NCBI GenBank assembly: GCA_019309565.1
Contig: JAFDFZ010000015.1
Location: 1-64,000 of the forward strand
Direction: 5' to 3'
Length of the DNA stretch: 64,000 nucleotides
From: Deltaproteobacteria bacterium
Lineage (GTDB): Bacteria; Desulfobacterota; Desulfobacteria; Desulfobacterales; SURF-15
Shown: in pieces, positions 37,162-53,011 of the stretch
Layout: the number at the start of each line of letters is the position of its first letter
How positions within the stretch are numbered: the first letter of the stretch is position 1
Notes under the pieces: generated by a model
Seen by the model: the letters and a program-made list of their open reading frames with translations, nothing else
Database searches by the model: none
Told to the model about the DNA's origin: nothing
Program-made: the position numbers and the translations under genes

Positions 37162-38361
37162 ATGCCGGGTTTTGAAGTGTTTGGTGAGGAGGAGCGTAAG
37201 GAAGTTCAAGATGTTCTGGAAACAGGCGTTTTACACCGCTATGGATTCGATGTCGCTCGCAAAGGGCACTGGAAGGCAAAAAGCTTCGAGCAGCAATTCG
37301 CCGAACGAACCGGTGTAAAGTACTGTCTGCTTGTATCAAGCGGAACCGCAGCTCTTTCAACGGCCCTGGCCGCGACAGGTATCGGCGCGGGCGATGAGGT
37401 GATTATTCCTCCCTTTACGTTTGTAGCCACATTCGAGGCGGTTATCGCAGCGGGCGCGGCGCCGGTGTTTGCCGATATCGATCATACGTTATGTCTTGAC
37501 CCCAAGGCCATTGCCAAGGCATTGACTGCGCGGACGAAAGCGGTGATGCCGGTCCATATGTGTGGCGCCATGGCGCATATTGATGAAATCAAGTCGTTTT
37601 GCGATCAAAAAGGGCTTGTGTTGATTGAAGATGTGGCACAGTCTGTGGGCGGTTCATTCAATGGAAAAGCGCTTGGGACTTTTGGACAGATGGGATGTTT
37701 TTCGTTTGACCCTGTAAAAACCATTACCTGTGGAGAGGGCGGTGCGGTTATCACCGATGACGAAGAACTATTCCGTCAGGCCGACTACCATGCCGACCAT
37801 GGCCATGATCATCTTTGCAGCGACAGAGGCTTGGAAGACCATCCCATCATGGGAACCAATTTCCGAATCAGTGAGCTAAGCGCAGCCGTCGGGTTGGCCC
37901 AGCTAAGAAAGCTGGATCAGATCATTGAAAAACAAAGATTCCATAAGCAAACCCTCAAAGAGGCATTAAGCAGGTTTGCCCGGATCACTTTCCGCCAAAT
38001 CCCCGATGAAAATGGAGACAGCGCTACCTTTCTGACATTTTTTCTGCCCGAGGCAGAAGCGGCTAAAAAGTTCTGCCAGAAATTAGCAGAAGCCGGTGTG
38101 GGAGGCTGTTTTTACTGGTATGAGAACAAATGGCATTATCTGCGCCAGTGGGATCATTTAAAGGCACTGAAGTCAGCGGCAAAACTGCCGGTAACCCTGT
38201 TGGCTGATCTGCCGGATTACCAGAACCTCAAATTACCGGTGTCCGATCACATCATGAGCAAGGCAGTCTCCATGCTCATCATGGTTTCCTGGACGCCACA
38301 GGAGCTTCAGAAAAGGGTAGAGACAGTGACCCGCATTGCAGGTGAGATGTTGGGACAATGA
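37162..38361 (+). CDS. kdnA: PLP aminotransferase, 8-amino-3,8-dideoxy-Kdo synthase (KdnA-like)
   Basis: A DegT/DnrJ/EryC1-type sugar aminotransferase of 399 residues. The PLP-binding lysine lies in CFSFDPVKTITCGEGGAVIT; VSSGTAALSTAL and VIIPPFTFVATFEAV are also typical. It closely recalls Shewanella KdnA, which aminates 8-oxo-Kdo. The iron alcohol dehydrogenase immediately downstream is like KdnB, which makes that 8-oxo-Kdo, so the pair predicts 8-amino-Kdo in the LPS core. The family match is from memory of KdnA sequences; another amino sugar is possible. AAGGAG precedes the ATG. Confidence 0.8.
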   Translation: MPGFEVFGEEERKEVQDVLETGVLHRYGFDVARKGHWKAKSFEQQFAERTGVKYCLLVSSGTAALSTALAATGIGAGDEVIIPPFTFVATFEAVIAAGAAPVFADIDHTLCLDPKAIAKALTARTKAVMPVHMCGAMAHIDEIKSFCDQKGLVLIEDVAQSVGGSFNGKALGTFGQMGCFSFDPVKTITCGEGGAVITDDEELFRQADYHADHGHDHLCSDRGLEDHPIMGTNFRISELSAAVGLAQLRKLDQIIEKQRFHKQTLKEALSRFARITFRQIPDENGDSATFLTFFLPEAEAAKKFCQKLAEAGVGGCFYWYENKWHYLRQWDHLKALKSAAKLPVTLLADLPDYQNLKLPVSDHIMSKAVSMLIMVSWTPQELQKRVETVTRIAGEMLGQ

Positions 38362-38393
38362 GGACACTGGTAAAGATAAAGGGGAGTTTGTAA

Positions 38394-39464
<1,071 letters not shown>

Positions 39465-39540
39465 TGGAAGCTGTCCCGGAAAGAGTCGAAGCTCAACAGG
39501 GACATGTGAATTTATTGTTCCGCTCTGGGAAGGGAAGAAA

Positions 39541-39590
39541 AACCCTTGACTCCTAAAGCTACCGGCTTAAAGCCGGTAGGAAGTTTACTT
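39541..39590 (+). repeat. Dispersed palindromic repeat, copy B
   Basis: This segment matches 29421-29470 at 39 of 50 positions. It holds a perfect stem CTACCGGC (39559-39566) with GCCGGTAG (39572-39579) and loop TTAAA, and ends 23 bases before the start of the GlmS-like gene. Confidence 0.7.
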
Positions 39591-39613
39591 TTCAGTCGCG
39601 GATCGATAGGAAT

Positions 39614-45376
<5,763 letters not shown>

Positions 45377-46246
45377 CTAGGGGCTTTGTTCATAAAGTTT
45401 TTTGAATTCCTCAATTGTTTTTTGAATCTCATCAACCGCCTCTAAAGGCCGTTCATCCGGGGCTTCTTGCACATAAAGCGATTGGAGCAGTTTAATATCA
45501 AAGAGGTCTTCAGAAAATTGCGGGTTTGCAGCCCACGATGTCACTTTCATCTCGCGGATCAACTTTCCGTTATGGTAGCATTCTATATGCATGGGATATG
45601 TAATTCCATCCATTTTTTCCCATTTATAATACCGGAATTCTAAGAAATCTGCATCATTTCTTTTCAGCAACAAGCGGATTGGAAGAAAGGTGTCTTTTTC
45701 GATCCAGAGCTGGGATCGGGTTTGATCCGGGTACTCTGCTCCAAGAACGTAAGCGATCATGTCCTGAAATCGACCGAAACTTGACACAGATACATCCACG
45801 CCCGCTGAGGTCAGTTTGTGTTCCAGCATTTTTCTGGAACGATACAAAAGAATATCTTTATATTGATCCATAAGTGTTTCAGTTCCAAGAGCATATTTTC
45901 CGTCTGTCACCGTTAAGACAATCCCCCTGGTAACGAGATGGATGCGCTGAATGGTCTCAGATAAAATATCGGATCGAAAGGTTTCAGGGAAGACATATCT
46001 TACAATCTCTTTAAATGCCGCCCCATGCTGTCCTGTAGAATTATCATGCAGTATGAGAGCCTGCTCCACCAGCAGTCGATTCGTCTTACCTATCTTTTTG
46101 ATCATCAGTTCAAGAACGTGGGGGCCTGAAAGCACATAGGAGCTTACAGACGTGAGCATGCCTACAAAAACAAAGAACCATACAAGAAGGGTAAATCTTG
46201 CTGCAGCAAGGATACCCCTTTTATATGAAACGGTGTATATTTTCAT
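45377..46246 (-). CDS. Conserved secreted or membrane-anchored protein, LolA-like
   Basis: I do not recognise this gene firmly. The 289 residues begin with a basic stretch and a long hydrophobic segment (about residues 15-40), so the rest is probably periplasmic. The C-terminal half ([20 protein letters not shown], then [20 protein letters not shown]) recalls the LolA-like beta fold of outer-membrane lipoprotein-sorting relatives; this is an impression of pattern, not an alignment. The start overlaps the eno stop in an ATGA arrangement, so it is co-translated with eno. Confidence 0.6.
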   Translation of the reverse strand: MKIYTVSYKRGILAAARFTLLVWFFVFVGMLTSVSSYVLSGPHVLELMIKKIGKTNRLLVEQALILHDNSTGQHGAAFKEIVRYVFPETFRSDILSETIQRIHLVTRGIVLTVTDGKYALGTETLMDQYKDILLYRSRKMLEHKLTSAGVDVSVSSFGRFQDMIAYVLGAEYPDQTRSQLWIEKDTFLPIRLLLKRNDADFLEFRYYKWEKMDGITYPMHIECYHNGKLIREMKVTSWAANPQFSEDLFDIKLLQSLYVQEAPDERPLEAVDEIQKTIEEFKKLYEQSP

Positions 46247-47520
46247 CGAGCAATGAAAACGTTCTTGGAAAATCGGGCAGCCTCATCAAGAACCTCTTCG
46301 ATTCGAATCAATTGATTGTATTTGGCTATCCTATCGGTGCGGGACATGGAACCGGTCTTGATTTGCCCACCGTTTACCCCTACTACAAGGTCTGCGATAA
46401 AAGTATCTTCTGTTTCACCGGACCTGTGCGAGATGACAGTTGTGTACCCGGATTGCTTCGCCATTTCGATGGCATCCAGAGTTTCGGTTACCGTACCGAT
46501 CTGGTTTAACTTTATCAGTATGGAATTTGCTATTCCCTCAACGATTCCTTTGGAAAAGATCTTTGGGTTTGTTACGAAAATATCATCTCCCACAAGTTGA
46601 ACACATCCCCCCAGGCGGCTTGTTAAAACCTCCCAGCTCTTCCAGTCCTGTTCGGCCAATCCGTCTTCGATGGACAGGATCGGGTATTTGTCAATAAGTT
46701 TATCATAATAATCGATCATCTGTTGAGATGAGAGTGTCTTGTTTTCGGATTTAAAAATATATTTGCCATTTTTGTAGAATTCACTGGCCGCAGCGTCGAT
46801 GGCGATGCCGATGTCCTTGCCGGGTTTATATCCTGCAGATTTAATGGATTGAATGATTAGATCTATCGCAATCTCGTTTGTTTCCAGATCCGGGGCAAAT
46901 CCCCCCTCATCTCCCACTGCTGTGCTGAGTTGTCTTTCCTTTAATATAGCCTTCAGGCTGTGAAAGGTTTCGGCTCCCATTTCCATGGCCTGTGTGATAC
47001 TCTTGGCGCCTATGGGAATAATCATAAACTCCTGCAGGTCAAGGTTGTTGGCAGCATGTGCGCCGCCGTTTATGATATTCATCATCGGAACGGGAAGATA
47101 TCGTGCATTGATGCCCCCGATATATTGAAACAGGGGAAGTCCATGTGCATCGGCGGCTGCTCTGGTCGCCGCCATGGACACAGCCAGAATCGCATTGGCT
47201 CCCAGTTTTGATTTGTTAGCCGTGCCATCCAATTCGATCATGGTTTTATCCAGCGCTGCCTGGTCGACGGCGTCCATGCCTAAAATCGCCGGGGAGATGA
47301 TGTTAAGGATGTTGTTGACGGCTTTGGTCACCCCTTTTCCTCCGAGCCTTTTCCGCCGTGTATCCCTCAGCTCAAGGGCCTCGCGTTTTCCGGTGGATGC
47401 CCCAGAGGGGACGGCAGCCCGCCCAAAGGCGCCGCTTTCTAAAATAACATCTGCTTCAACTGTGGGATTTCCCCTTGAATCGAACACCTCTCGTGCTTTT
47501 ACATCGATGATTTGCGTCAT
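46243..47520 (-). CDS. eno: Enolase
   Basis: Interconverts 2-phosphoglycerate and phosphoenolpyruvate in glycolysis and gluconeogenesis. Family marks are [41 protein letters not shown] and [17 protein letters not shown] with the catalytic histidine and lysine region. ATG 47520 ([12 protein letters not shown]) has GGGGGAA ahead of it; an upstream start at 47559 would add 13 residues not typical of the family. The product is 425 residues. Confidence 0.97.
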   Translation of the reverse strand: MTQIIDVKAREVFDSRGNPTVEADVILESGAFGRAAVPSGASTGKREALELRDTRRKRLGGKGVTKAVNNILNIISPAILGMDAVDQAALDKTMIELDGTANKSKLGANAILAVSMAATRAAADAHGLPLFQYIGGINARYLPVPMMNIINGGAHAANNLDLQEFMIIPIGAKSITQAMEMGAETFHSLKAILKERQLSTAVGDEGGFAPDLETNEIAIDLIIQSIKSAGYKPGKDIGIAIDAAASEFYKNGKYIFKSENKTLSSQQMIDYYDKLIDKYPILSIEDGLAEQDWKSWEVLTSRLGGCVQLVGDDIFVTNPKIFSKGIVEGIANSILIKLNQIGTVTETLDAIEMAKQSGYTTVISHRSGETEDTFIADLVVGVNGGQIKTGSMSRTDRIAKYNQLIRIEEVLDEAARFSKNVFIAR

Positions 47521-47552
47521 GAAGTTTTCCCCCTGTTGTTTTTTATAAGATC

Positions 47553-47580
47553 TTGACAAATCAAAAAGAACTGATACTCT
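47553..47580 (+). promoter_or_regulatory. Possible promoter of the small winged-helix-like gene
   Basis: A consensus TTGACA (47553-47558) is followed 16 bases later by TACTCT (47575-47580). Transcription would start about 45 bases before the gene at 47635. Confidence 0.35.
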
Positions 47581-47634
47581 TCTTCAGGGATGATGTCAAG
47601 AAGCTGAAAACAATAACAGCAATTCTCGGTGAAC

Positions 47635-48042
47635 ATGAAAAGTTCTGACTTTTACAATAACGCGCATTTGGTCCTGGCCGCAATCCGTGTTCTGGAATAT
47701 CAAAAGGGAAGGCCGCCCAGCATGGAGGAGATGTGTCAGACCCTTTCGGTTTCCCTGGAACAGGGCCACATGCTGTGTAGAAAACTTATCGATATCGGGG
47801 CCATCGAGGTGGTGGAAGGCACCTACGGCACCCGGCTGTTCATCAGGGATCATCTGAGGCTTGAAGAAATTCCAAAAGAAAGCAAAGAGACAGGGCTTGA
47901 GGATGCCGTAAGACAGTTTCAGGATTCAAGAAAGGCAATAAGCCAAAAGGTGGCTTCCATAAAAGCGGAGCAGCAGGAAAAGAAGAAAAACCTGTTTGCC
48001 GAGCTGGACAAGAAGTTAAGGAAAAATATGGACAAAAAATAG
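47635..48042 (+). CDS. Small protein with winged-helix-like N-terminus and charged coiled tail
   Basis: The 135 residues are not assigned to a named family. Residues about 8-65 look like a winged helix (AHLVLAAIRVLEYQKGRPPS, then EEMCQTLSVSLEQGHMLCRK). Residues 75-135 are charged and helical and probably form a coiled coil ending in KKLRKNMDKK. It may be a DNA- or RNA-associated regulator. It stands divergent from eno and convergent with the U32 gene two bases away. GTG 47629 is an alternative start. Confidence 0.65.
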   Translation: MKSSDFYNNAHLVLAAIRVLEYQKGRPPSMEEMCQTLSVSLEQGHMLCRKLIDIGAIEVVEGTYGTRLFIRDHLRLEEIPKESKETGLEDAVRQFQDSRKAISQKVASIKAEQQEKKKNLFAELDKKLRKNMDKK

Positions 48043-48044
48043 GA

Positions 48045-50009
48045 CTACTTCAAACCGATTTTCCAGTTCCACAACCCCTGTCTTTTTTTCATGTTTACAG
48101 TGCGCGGCACCGGCTGCCGCAGATTCACAAACAGGCTGTATCCGGCCGATTTGAGCTGCTGCCTTTTATCAGTAAGATCAATCGGCCAGTTGGGATAGAG
48201 CCAAAAAGTCGAACCGTGTTCCGACACCCAGGCCAGTTCACCTTTGGGGCTGGTGAAGGGTATGTTAGTTTTTATTTTCCGGCTAAGCGTGCGAGCGACA
48301 CACAGCGGCCAGTTTCCCGAAACAACTATTCCTAAGGGCAGCGGGCTTTGTTTCGGCAGTTTGAGGTAATCTTCTCCTCCCAGCTCGGGGCTGACGATAA
48401 CCCCTGTGAAGCCAAGCGACGATAGCGCCTCGATTGCCAGTGCATTAGCGATGTTGCAAAAAGGTCCTGCCCACAGGGCAAGTCGAGGGCTTTTTTCAAA
48501 AAAGCAGATCTGCCAGGGGGCGTTTAGCACAAAACTGTGGGCTCCCTTTTTCAGCACCTCCTCGATTTGTGCTTTCAACTCTTCTATTTCCTCCGGCCAG
48601 ATAACCGGTGGAAGCCACCACCAGATATCGGTTGCAGCTTGCTCAGGCAGCGTTTCAGCGGAAAGCCAAAGCCCGATGCGGTTTTTTGCGCCTGTTTGAT
48701 CCAATGATCGGTACACCGTGATTTCTTTTATGGATTTTCTCTTTGTCGGCCGCCAAGAAAGTTTCGCCTGAAACGCCCCCCGCACTTTTGGTAAAAGAGG
48801 AACGTTTCCAAGTTCTTTTTCAAGATTTCGTATCATCTCCTCCAGCGCCCCTTCCCGTCGATCGATGAGAAACACCGATGTACCCTTCGGGGCAGAGCAG
48901 TGGATCGACGGATCGAGATAATAGTGTCCGTTTTTAGGAACGTATCGATTCACTTTGCAGATATGATGCCAGCGTTGATCTTCGTATCCGATGCGCAACA
49001 CATCACCGCGCATAAGATTTAATTTTGGAGAGATGAAAGTTTTCCTTCCACCGCCTTCTGTTTTACCGACCAGCAATCCGGAAGCGGTTTGGTCATCGTC
49101 GCTGACGGGATTTTGTGGCCTCTGAGGTAAGAAGCGATAGTGGGTGGTCTTTCGACCCAAAGACTGTTCAAGAAGCAGCAATGCTTCTTTTTTCGCTTGG
49201 GGATCTGTTCCATGATCTCTGAGCATCTGATAGGCCTTTACCGTATAGAAAACATAATGGGGGCCTTTTTTACGCCCCTCTATTTTCCAGCCGCTGATCT
49301 GCGGGATGTTCAAAAGCACCTTCACCAAAACATCCAGGCTCAGATCCTGGCACGAGAAACTTCTGGCCTCTCGGTTCTCTTGCCGGTAAACCCGGCGGCA
49401 GGGCTGGACGCAACGGCCCCGCAGGCCGCTTTTTCCACCCAAATAACTGCTCCAGTAACATCTTCCGGATATTCCATAGCAAAGGGCGCCATGGACGAAT
49501 ATTTCAAGCTCCAAACCTTCCGGGCAGCCCCTCGCCATGGCCCTGACCTCATCGATACAAAGCTCCCTGGGCACCACCACGGCCTTTACGCCAAGCTTGT
49601 TTCGAACAACGGGCAATGCCTCTGGAAAACTCACATTGGCCAGGGTAGACAAAACGAGATCCCCGGTAAAATCGGCTTGCCGCGCAACGGAGATGAGGGC
49701 CAGATCCTGGATAATTAAAGCATCGGGCCTGGCAAAACGATTGAGTCGTTTTATTAAATCACCCACTTCGTCCAGTTCGGCCGGTATCATCATGGTGTTG
49801 ACGGTGATGAAGACCTTTGCTCCCTTTTCATGTGCAAGGGGTATAAGTGTCGTCAGTTCTGCAATGGTAAAGTTTTGCGCTCCCATGCGGGCAGAGTGTT
49901 TCTTTAAGCCGCAGTATATGGCTTCAGCTCCGGCGGCTAAAGCCGCAAGGAAAGATTCTCTGTTTCCGGCAGGCGCTAGAATCGACGGTTGTAAAGAATC
50001 AGCTCGCAT
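48045..50009 (-). CDS. U32 family protein (RlhA/TrhP-like RNA hydroxylation)
   Basis: Although named peptidase family U32, characterised members (RlhA, TrhP) hydroxylate cytidine in 23S rRNA or uridine in tRNA using prephenate. The 654 residues start with the TIM-barrel-like SILAPAGNRESFLAALAAGA and hold the diagnostic IFVHGALCYGISGRCYWSSY, with further cysteines in GRCVQPCRR, four cysteines that likely bind an iron-sulfur cluster. The C-terminal 350 residues are an extension. The gene ends two bases from the convergent small gene; which RNA it acts on cannot be said. Confidence 0.82.
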   Translation of the reverse strand: MRADSLQPSILAPAGNRESFLAALAAGAEAIYCGLKKHSARMGAQNFTIAELTTLIPLAHEKGAKVFITVNTMMIPAELDEVGDLIKRLNRFARPDALIIQDLALISVARQADFTGDLVLSTLANVSFPEALPVVRNKLGVKAVVVPRELCIDEVRAMARGCPEGLELEIFVHGALCYGISGRCYWSSYLGGKSGLRGRCVQPCRRVYRQENREARSFSCQDLSLDVLVKVLLNIPQISGWKIEGRKKGPHYVFYTVKAYQMLRDHGTDPQAKKEALLLLEQSLGRKTTHYRFLPQRPQNPVSDDDQTASGLLVGKTEGGGRKTFISPKLNLMRGDVLRIGYEDQRWHHICKVNRYVPKNGHYYLDPSIHCSAPKGTSVFLIDRREGALEEMIRNLEKELGNVPLLPKVRGAFQAKLSWRPTKRKSIKEITVYRSLDQTGAKNRIGLWLSAETLPEQAATDIWWWLPPVIWPEEIEELKAQIEEVLKKGAHSFVLNAPWQICFFEKSPRLALWAGPFCNIANALAIEALSSLGFTGVIVSPELGGEDYLKLPKQSPLPLGIVVSGNWPLCVARTLSRKIKTNIPFTSPKGELAWVSEHGSTFWLYPNWPIDLTDKRQQLKSAGYSLFVNLRQPVPRTVNMKKRQGLWNWKIGLK

Positions 50010-50056
50010 TGCTTTATTACCGTAACTAAGAATCGCTGAGGTAATCGGTAAAATGA

Positions 50057-50085
50057 TTGACTTCTCATTAGCTTTATTATATTAA
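50057..50085 (+). promoter_or_regulatory. Likely promoter of the peptide-modification operon
   Basis: TTGACT (50057-50062) and TATTAA (50080-50085) are spaced by 17 bases in an AT-rich stretch. Transcription would begin near 50092 and read through the repeat hairpin at 50155-50253 into the first PqqD-like gene at 50333. Confidence 0.45.
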
Positions 50086-50154
50086 TCTTATTAGATCAAA
50101 AACTTAACAAATGTGTCAAGTTTCAGCATATAGTGTTACACAAAACAAACAGAT

Positions 50155-50253
50155 ATTGGATGCTGGATACTTGATGCTTGATACTGGATAAAAAAATGAT
50201 AGTTACCTTTTAATATCAAGTATCCAGAAACCAGCATCCAGCATCATACCAAT
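50155..50253. repeat. Inverted cluster of GGATGCTGGATACTTGAT-type repeats
   Basis: The left arm (50155-50190) contains tandem 7-8 base units TGGATGC, TGGATAC, TTGATGC, TTGATAC, TGGATA. The right arm (50211-50253) holds their complement. A perfect 12-base stem pairs 50164-50175 with 50215-50226, and the arms as a whole could form a long imperfect hairpin in the operon leader. Confidence 0.75.
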
Positions 50254-50332
50254 AAGATGGGTTGTAAGCCTTAAACTCCGAACCCTGAGCCTGAAACCCG
50301 ATTGGTTTAGGTTAACCAAATTGGAATGTGTT

Positions 50333-50734
50333 ATGGCTTCGAGACGGCAATTTATGGCAGCAGTGTCCGGGCTTTTTATAGGGTGTTTATTTTCTTCTCC
50401 GGGCCGCTCACAACAGACCAGGGCGGATTTTAAACATTTTTTGGGTAACCTTGAACTCGACACCCTAATTAACTCTACTCCCAGAAAAGATCCGGCTTTT
50501 GTGTTGAAAAAGACAGATCAATCTTTCACCTTGTTTCGAAAGGGTTCGTTTCGTCCGATATGCAAGATTAATCGGACAGGGAAAATCCTCTGGGAGCTAT
50601 GTGATGGAACAAGATCTCCTCTTGAGCTCTCGGCAATCATTCATAAAACTCATCGGGTGGATCCACATCAAGCATATGTGGATTGCCTCCTGTTCCTCGG
50701 GTTGCTTAAAAACAAAGGTGCCGTTCTAATCTGA
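50333..50734 (+). CDS. PqqD-domain protein with Tat-type signal
   Basis: First gene of the left arm. From ATG 50333 the protein starts MASRRQFMAAVSGLFIGCLF, a twin-arginine (S-R-R-x-F) signal with a short hydrophobic core; the cysteine could be a lipid anchor, though the lipobox is not ideal. Residues about 55-130 are PqqD-like (GKILWELCDGTRSPLELSAI; AYVDCLLFLGLL). PqqD proteins normally chaperone precursor peptides in the cytosol, so an exported one is unexpected. A TTG at 50321 could add four residues. It is 6 bases from the next PqqD gene. Confidence 0.72.
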   Translation: MASRRQFMAAVSGLFIGCLFSSPGRSQQTRADFKHFLGNLELDTLINSTPRKDPAFVLKKTDQSFTLFRKGSFRPICKINRTGKILWELCDGTRSPLELSAIIHKTHRVDPHQAYVDCLLFLGLLKNKGAVLI

Positions 50735-50740
50735 TCTACA

Positions 50741-51019
50741 ATGTCCTGCCGCTTTAGAAAAAATGAACATGTCATCATAAGAGAAGAGCAAGGTGGCGCT
50801 TTTCTTTTTGATCCTCAAACCGGGAATCTTAAATACATGAATCCCACCGGCAAAGAGATTTTTTTGATGCTGGAAACAGGTAATACTGAAACAGAGATGG
50901 TAGAAACCTTCAAACGCCGATATCCAGAAATATCTTCTGAACAGTGCCGGTTGGATGTCCAGAGTTTTCTTAAGCAGTTAGAGGAAAACAGGTTTATCAT
51001 TAAGCTGATGGGCGGCTGA
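50741..51019 (+). CDS. PqqD-family peptide chaperone
   Basis: A 92-residue stand-alone PqqD domain. The pattern GGAFLFDPQTGNLKYMNPTG followed by KEIFLMLETG and a C-terminal three-helix part with FLKQLEENRFI is typical. Such proteins bind the leader of a ribosomal peptide and present it to a radical SAM enzyme. It lies six bases before the radical SAM gene. No signal sequence is seen, so it should be cytosolic. Confidence 0.85.
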   Translation: MSCRFRKNEHVIIREEQGGAFLFDPQTGNLKYMNPTGKEIFLMLETGNTETEMVETFKRRYPEISSEQCRLDVQSFLKQLEENRFIIKLMGG

Positions 51020-51025
51020 ACCAGA

Positions 51026-52090
51026 ATGATATCTCATTATCCTCTTACAAGCCTTTATCTCTATCTTACCGATGCCTGTAATCTGAGTTGTTCCCATTGC
51101 TGGATTTCTCCGCGCCTTTCAAAACAGCTGCAAAGCGGGATTCCGTTTGAGCCTTTAACAGCCATTATCCATGAAGCAAAGCTCTTAGGATTGCAAAGTG
51201 TCAAACTTACCGGAGGAGAACCTCTTTTATATCGGGAAATAAAAGAACTGCTTGTCTTTTTATCTTCAGAGAACCTGGCTATCTACATTGAAACAAATGG
51301 AACCCTTTTGGACAGTGAGATGATTACCCTGTTGGAGCAGGCTGCTGTTACACAGATTTCGGTAAGTTTAGATAGTGCCAAAGAGAAGATACACGATGCG
51401 ATCCGGGGGGTGAGGGGAGGTTTTCAACAGACACTGAAGGGATTGAGGCTTCTTTCAGAAACCGGTTTGAATTTTCAGATTATCATGACATTGCAGCGAA
51501 AAAACAGCCGAGAGATTCCGACAGTTATCGATCTCTGCCGGTCACTTAAAGTAGGCTCTTTAAAGATCAATCATTTGCTTCCCTGTGGCAGGGGAGCTGA
51601 GGCATACAGAAGAGGGGAGAATCTTACGTTAGAAGAACTGAGGGCACTTTACAGGCAGGTAATGGAAATATCGAAAAAAAATCAAGATCTGGAGGTTGAT
51701 TTTGATATACCTCTGGCATTTCGGTCCATTCAGGATATTACACACAGGGGGATTTGTGAATGTGAAATCCTGAACATACTGGGGATACTGGCAGATGGTG
51801 AATACTCCATATGCGGTATCGGTAAGACTGTGCCGGAACTTCGGATGGGCAATATCTTAAATGATTCTATTCGAGACACATGGCGGCACCATCCTGTGCT
51901 TTCCGATCTGCGCCGGTCGCTTCCCGAAAAACTGCGCGGTATCTGTAAGAATTGTATTTTTAAATTTCAATGCCTTGGCGGGTGTCGTGCCAGTGCATAT
52001 GCCATGGAAAAAGACCTTTACGCCCCTTACTTTTTATGTCAGGCATTATATGATGCAAATCAATTTCCTTCATCAAGATACATCGGATAA
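51026..52090 (+). CDS. Radical SAM/SPASM enzyme (ScmF-like), peptide maturase
   Basis: A 354-residue radical SAM protein. The cluster motif is CNLSCSHC (C18, C22, C25), preceded by TSLYLYLTDA; the SAM-binding VKLTGGEPLLY follows. The C-terminal SPASM domain, for two auxiliary iron-sulfur clusters, is seen in ICECEI, SICGIG and CKNCIFKFQCLGGC. SPASM enzymes usually modify ribosomal peptides, for example by thioether or C-C bonds. The N-terminus resembles ScmF of the SynChlorMet cassette as I remember it. Its likely substrate is the seven-cysteine protein at 53012. Confidence 0.9.
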   Translation: MISHYPLTSLYLYLTDACNLSCSHCWISPRLSKQLQSGIPFEPLTAIIHEAKLLGLQSVKLTGGEPLLYREIKELLVFLSSENLAIYIETNGTLLDSEMITLLEQAAVTQISVSLDSAKEKIHDAIRGVRGGFQQTLKGLRLLSETGLNFQIIMTLQRKNSREIPTVIDLCRSLKVGSLKINHLLPCGRGAEAYRRGENLTLEELRALYRQVMEISKKNQDLEVDFDIPLAFRSIQDITHRGICECEILNILGILADGEYSICGIGKTVPELRMGNILNDSIRDTWRHHPVLSDLRRSLPEKLRGICKNCIFKFQCLGGCRASAYAMEKDLYAPYFLCQALYDANQFPSSRYIG

Positions 52091-52104
52091 GAGAACAGGT
52101 GTTG

Positions 52105-53007
52105 ATGATCCTTGAGTTGGCCGGCTTTTTTATATCCATCGTTTTTTTAGATAAGACAAGGGAAGTTTTGTCTTTTTACGAATATGTGTACCAGAAATTT
52201 TTGATCTCCTCCGCGCAGATCGATGCAAAAATGACTGTTCATACGATAGAAGATTCTTTTGAAAGTTTATTGGATGATATAGATCCGAGCCCGGAAATTT
52301 TGGTTCCAACACCCAGGGTAACGGAATGGTTGAACGCCGGGTTTAAATTTCGAAAAGAGCCCAACATCACTCCGCAAACCATTGCAGTTCGCCTGCTTAA
52401 CGGTCTTTTGCTTTATACCCCCGATTGCAAAGAGGGTAATATCTATCTTTCCGCCGAACCGACATCTAACCCTTATCGTCCGCTTTTTCATCTGTTATGG
52501 ATATTTTTTGCACAGGTGCTGGGTGAATTTGGAGCATGCTTTGTCCATGCGGCCGGATTGGGGAAGGACGATAATGGATATTTGTTCATGGGGCCGCCCG
52601 GAGGAGGTAAAAGTACCATCAGCAGCCTGTGTTCGGGATGCAAAATCCTATCAGACGACAGCCCGATCCTTAAAGCATCAAACGGGAGTGTAAGAATATT
52701 TCCATCCCCCATCCACCAGCTTCCTGCAGAGCAGGCGCCCGGCAATGTCATCGCGCCTTTTGGCATTCCGTTGCGGGGGATCTATTTTATCATACGAGAT
52801 AATGTCGCGTGTTTGAGATCCATATCGCGCTCTGAGGCCCTTGGCGCTATTTTAAGCCATGGTATTCATTATTTCTCTTGCCTTTCTCCATCTGCAAGGG
52901 CGAAACTTTTTGATATTTTTTTAAAATTATGCCATACAATTTCAACTAGTTATCTTCATTTTCAACTGAATACCCGGATTTTCAGCTTAATAACCAGGCA
53001 GGGGTGA
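52105..53007 (+). CDS. HPr-kinase-like ATPase of the peptide cassette (ScmC-like)
   Basis: A P-loop protein of 300 residues. FVHAAGLGKDDNGYLFMGPP leads into GGGKSTISSL (Walker A), followed by CKILSDDSP (acidic Walker B-like residues) and a C-terminal part resembling the HPr serine kinase/phosphorylase fold. It lacks the N-terminal half of true HprK and no HPr or PTS gene is nearby, so it is unlikely to act in sugar transport. Related proteins occur in radical SAM peptide loci; the substrate is unknown. ATG 52105 with AGG five bases upstream is preferred over GTG 52099. It ends five bases before the repeat protein. Confidence 0.75.
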   Translation: MILELAGFFISIVFLDKTREVLSFYEYVYQKFLISSAQIDAKMTVHTIEDSFESLLDDIDPSPEILVPTPRVTEWLNAGFKFRKEPNITPQTIAVRLLNGLLLYTPDCKEGNIYLSAEPTSNPYRPLFHLLWIFFAQVLGEFGACFVHAAGLGKDDNGYLFMGPPGGGKSTISSLCSGCKILSDDSPILKASNGSVRIFPSPIHQLPAEQAPGNVIAPFGIPLRGIYFIIRDNVACLRSISRSEALGAILSHGIHYFSCLSPSARAKLFDIFLKLCHTISTSYLHFQLNTRIFSLITRQG

Positions 53008-53011
53008 TGAT

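Larger units (their letters stand above)
50010..50332. other. Gene-free intergenic region with promoter and repeat
   Basis: No gene is seen here. The stretch separates the divergent U32 gene (-) from the peptide-modification operon (+) and holds the promoter-like pair and the repeat hairpin listed separately. Confidence 0.6.

Noticed and set aside
45377-46246. Assignment as LolA itself
   Set aside because: Only a vague pattern similarity is seen, and the protein has a long N-terminal hydrophobic segment and no clear signal cleavage site.
50155-50253. tRNA or riboswitch in the leader of the peptide operon
   Set aside because: The structure is formed by simple 7-8 base repeats and their complement; no cloverleaf or known riboswitch core is visible.
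52105-53007. True HPr kinase/phosphorylase of the PTS system
   Set aside because: It lacks the N-terminal half of HprK and there are no PTS or HPr genes nearby, so only the fold is shared.
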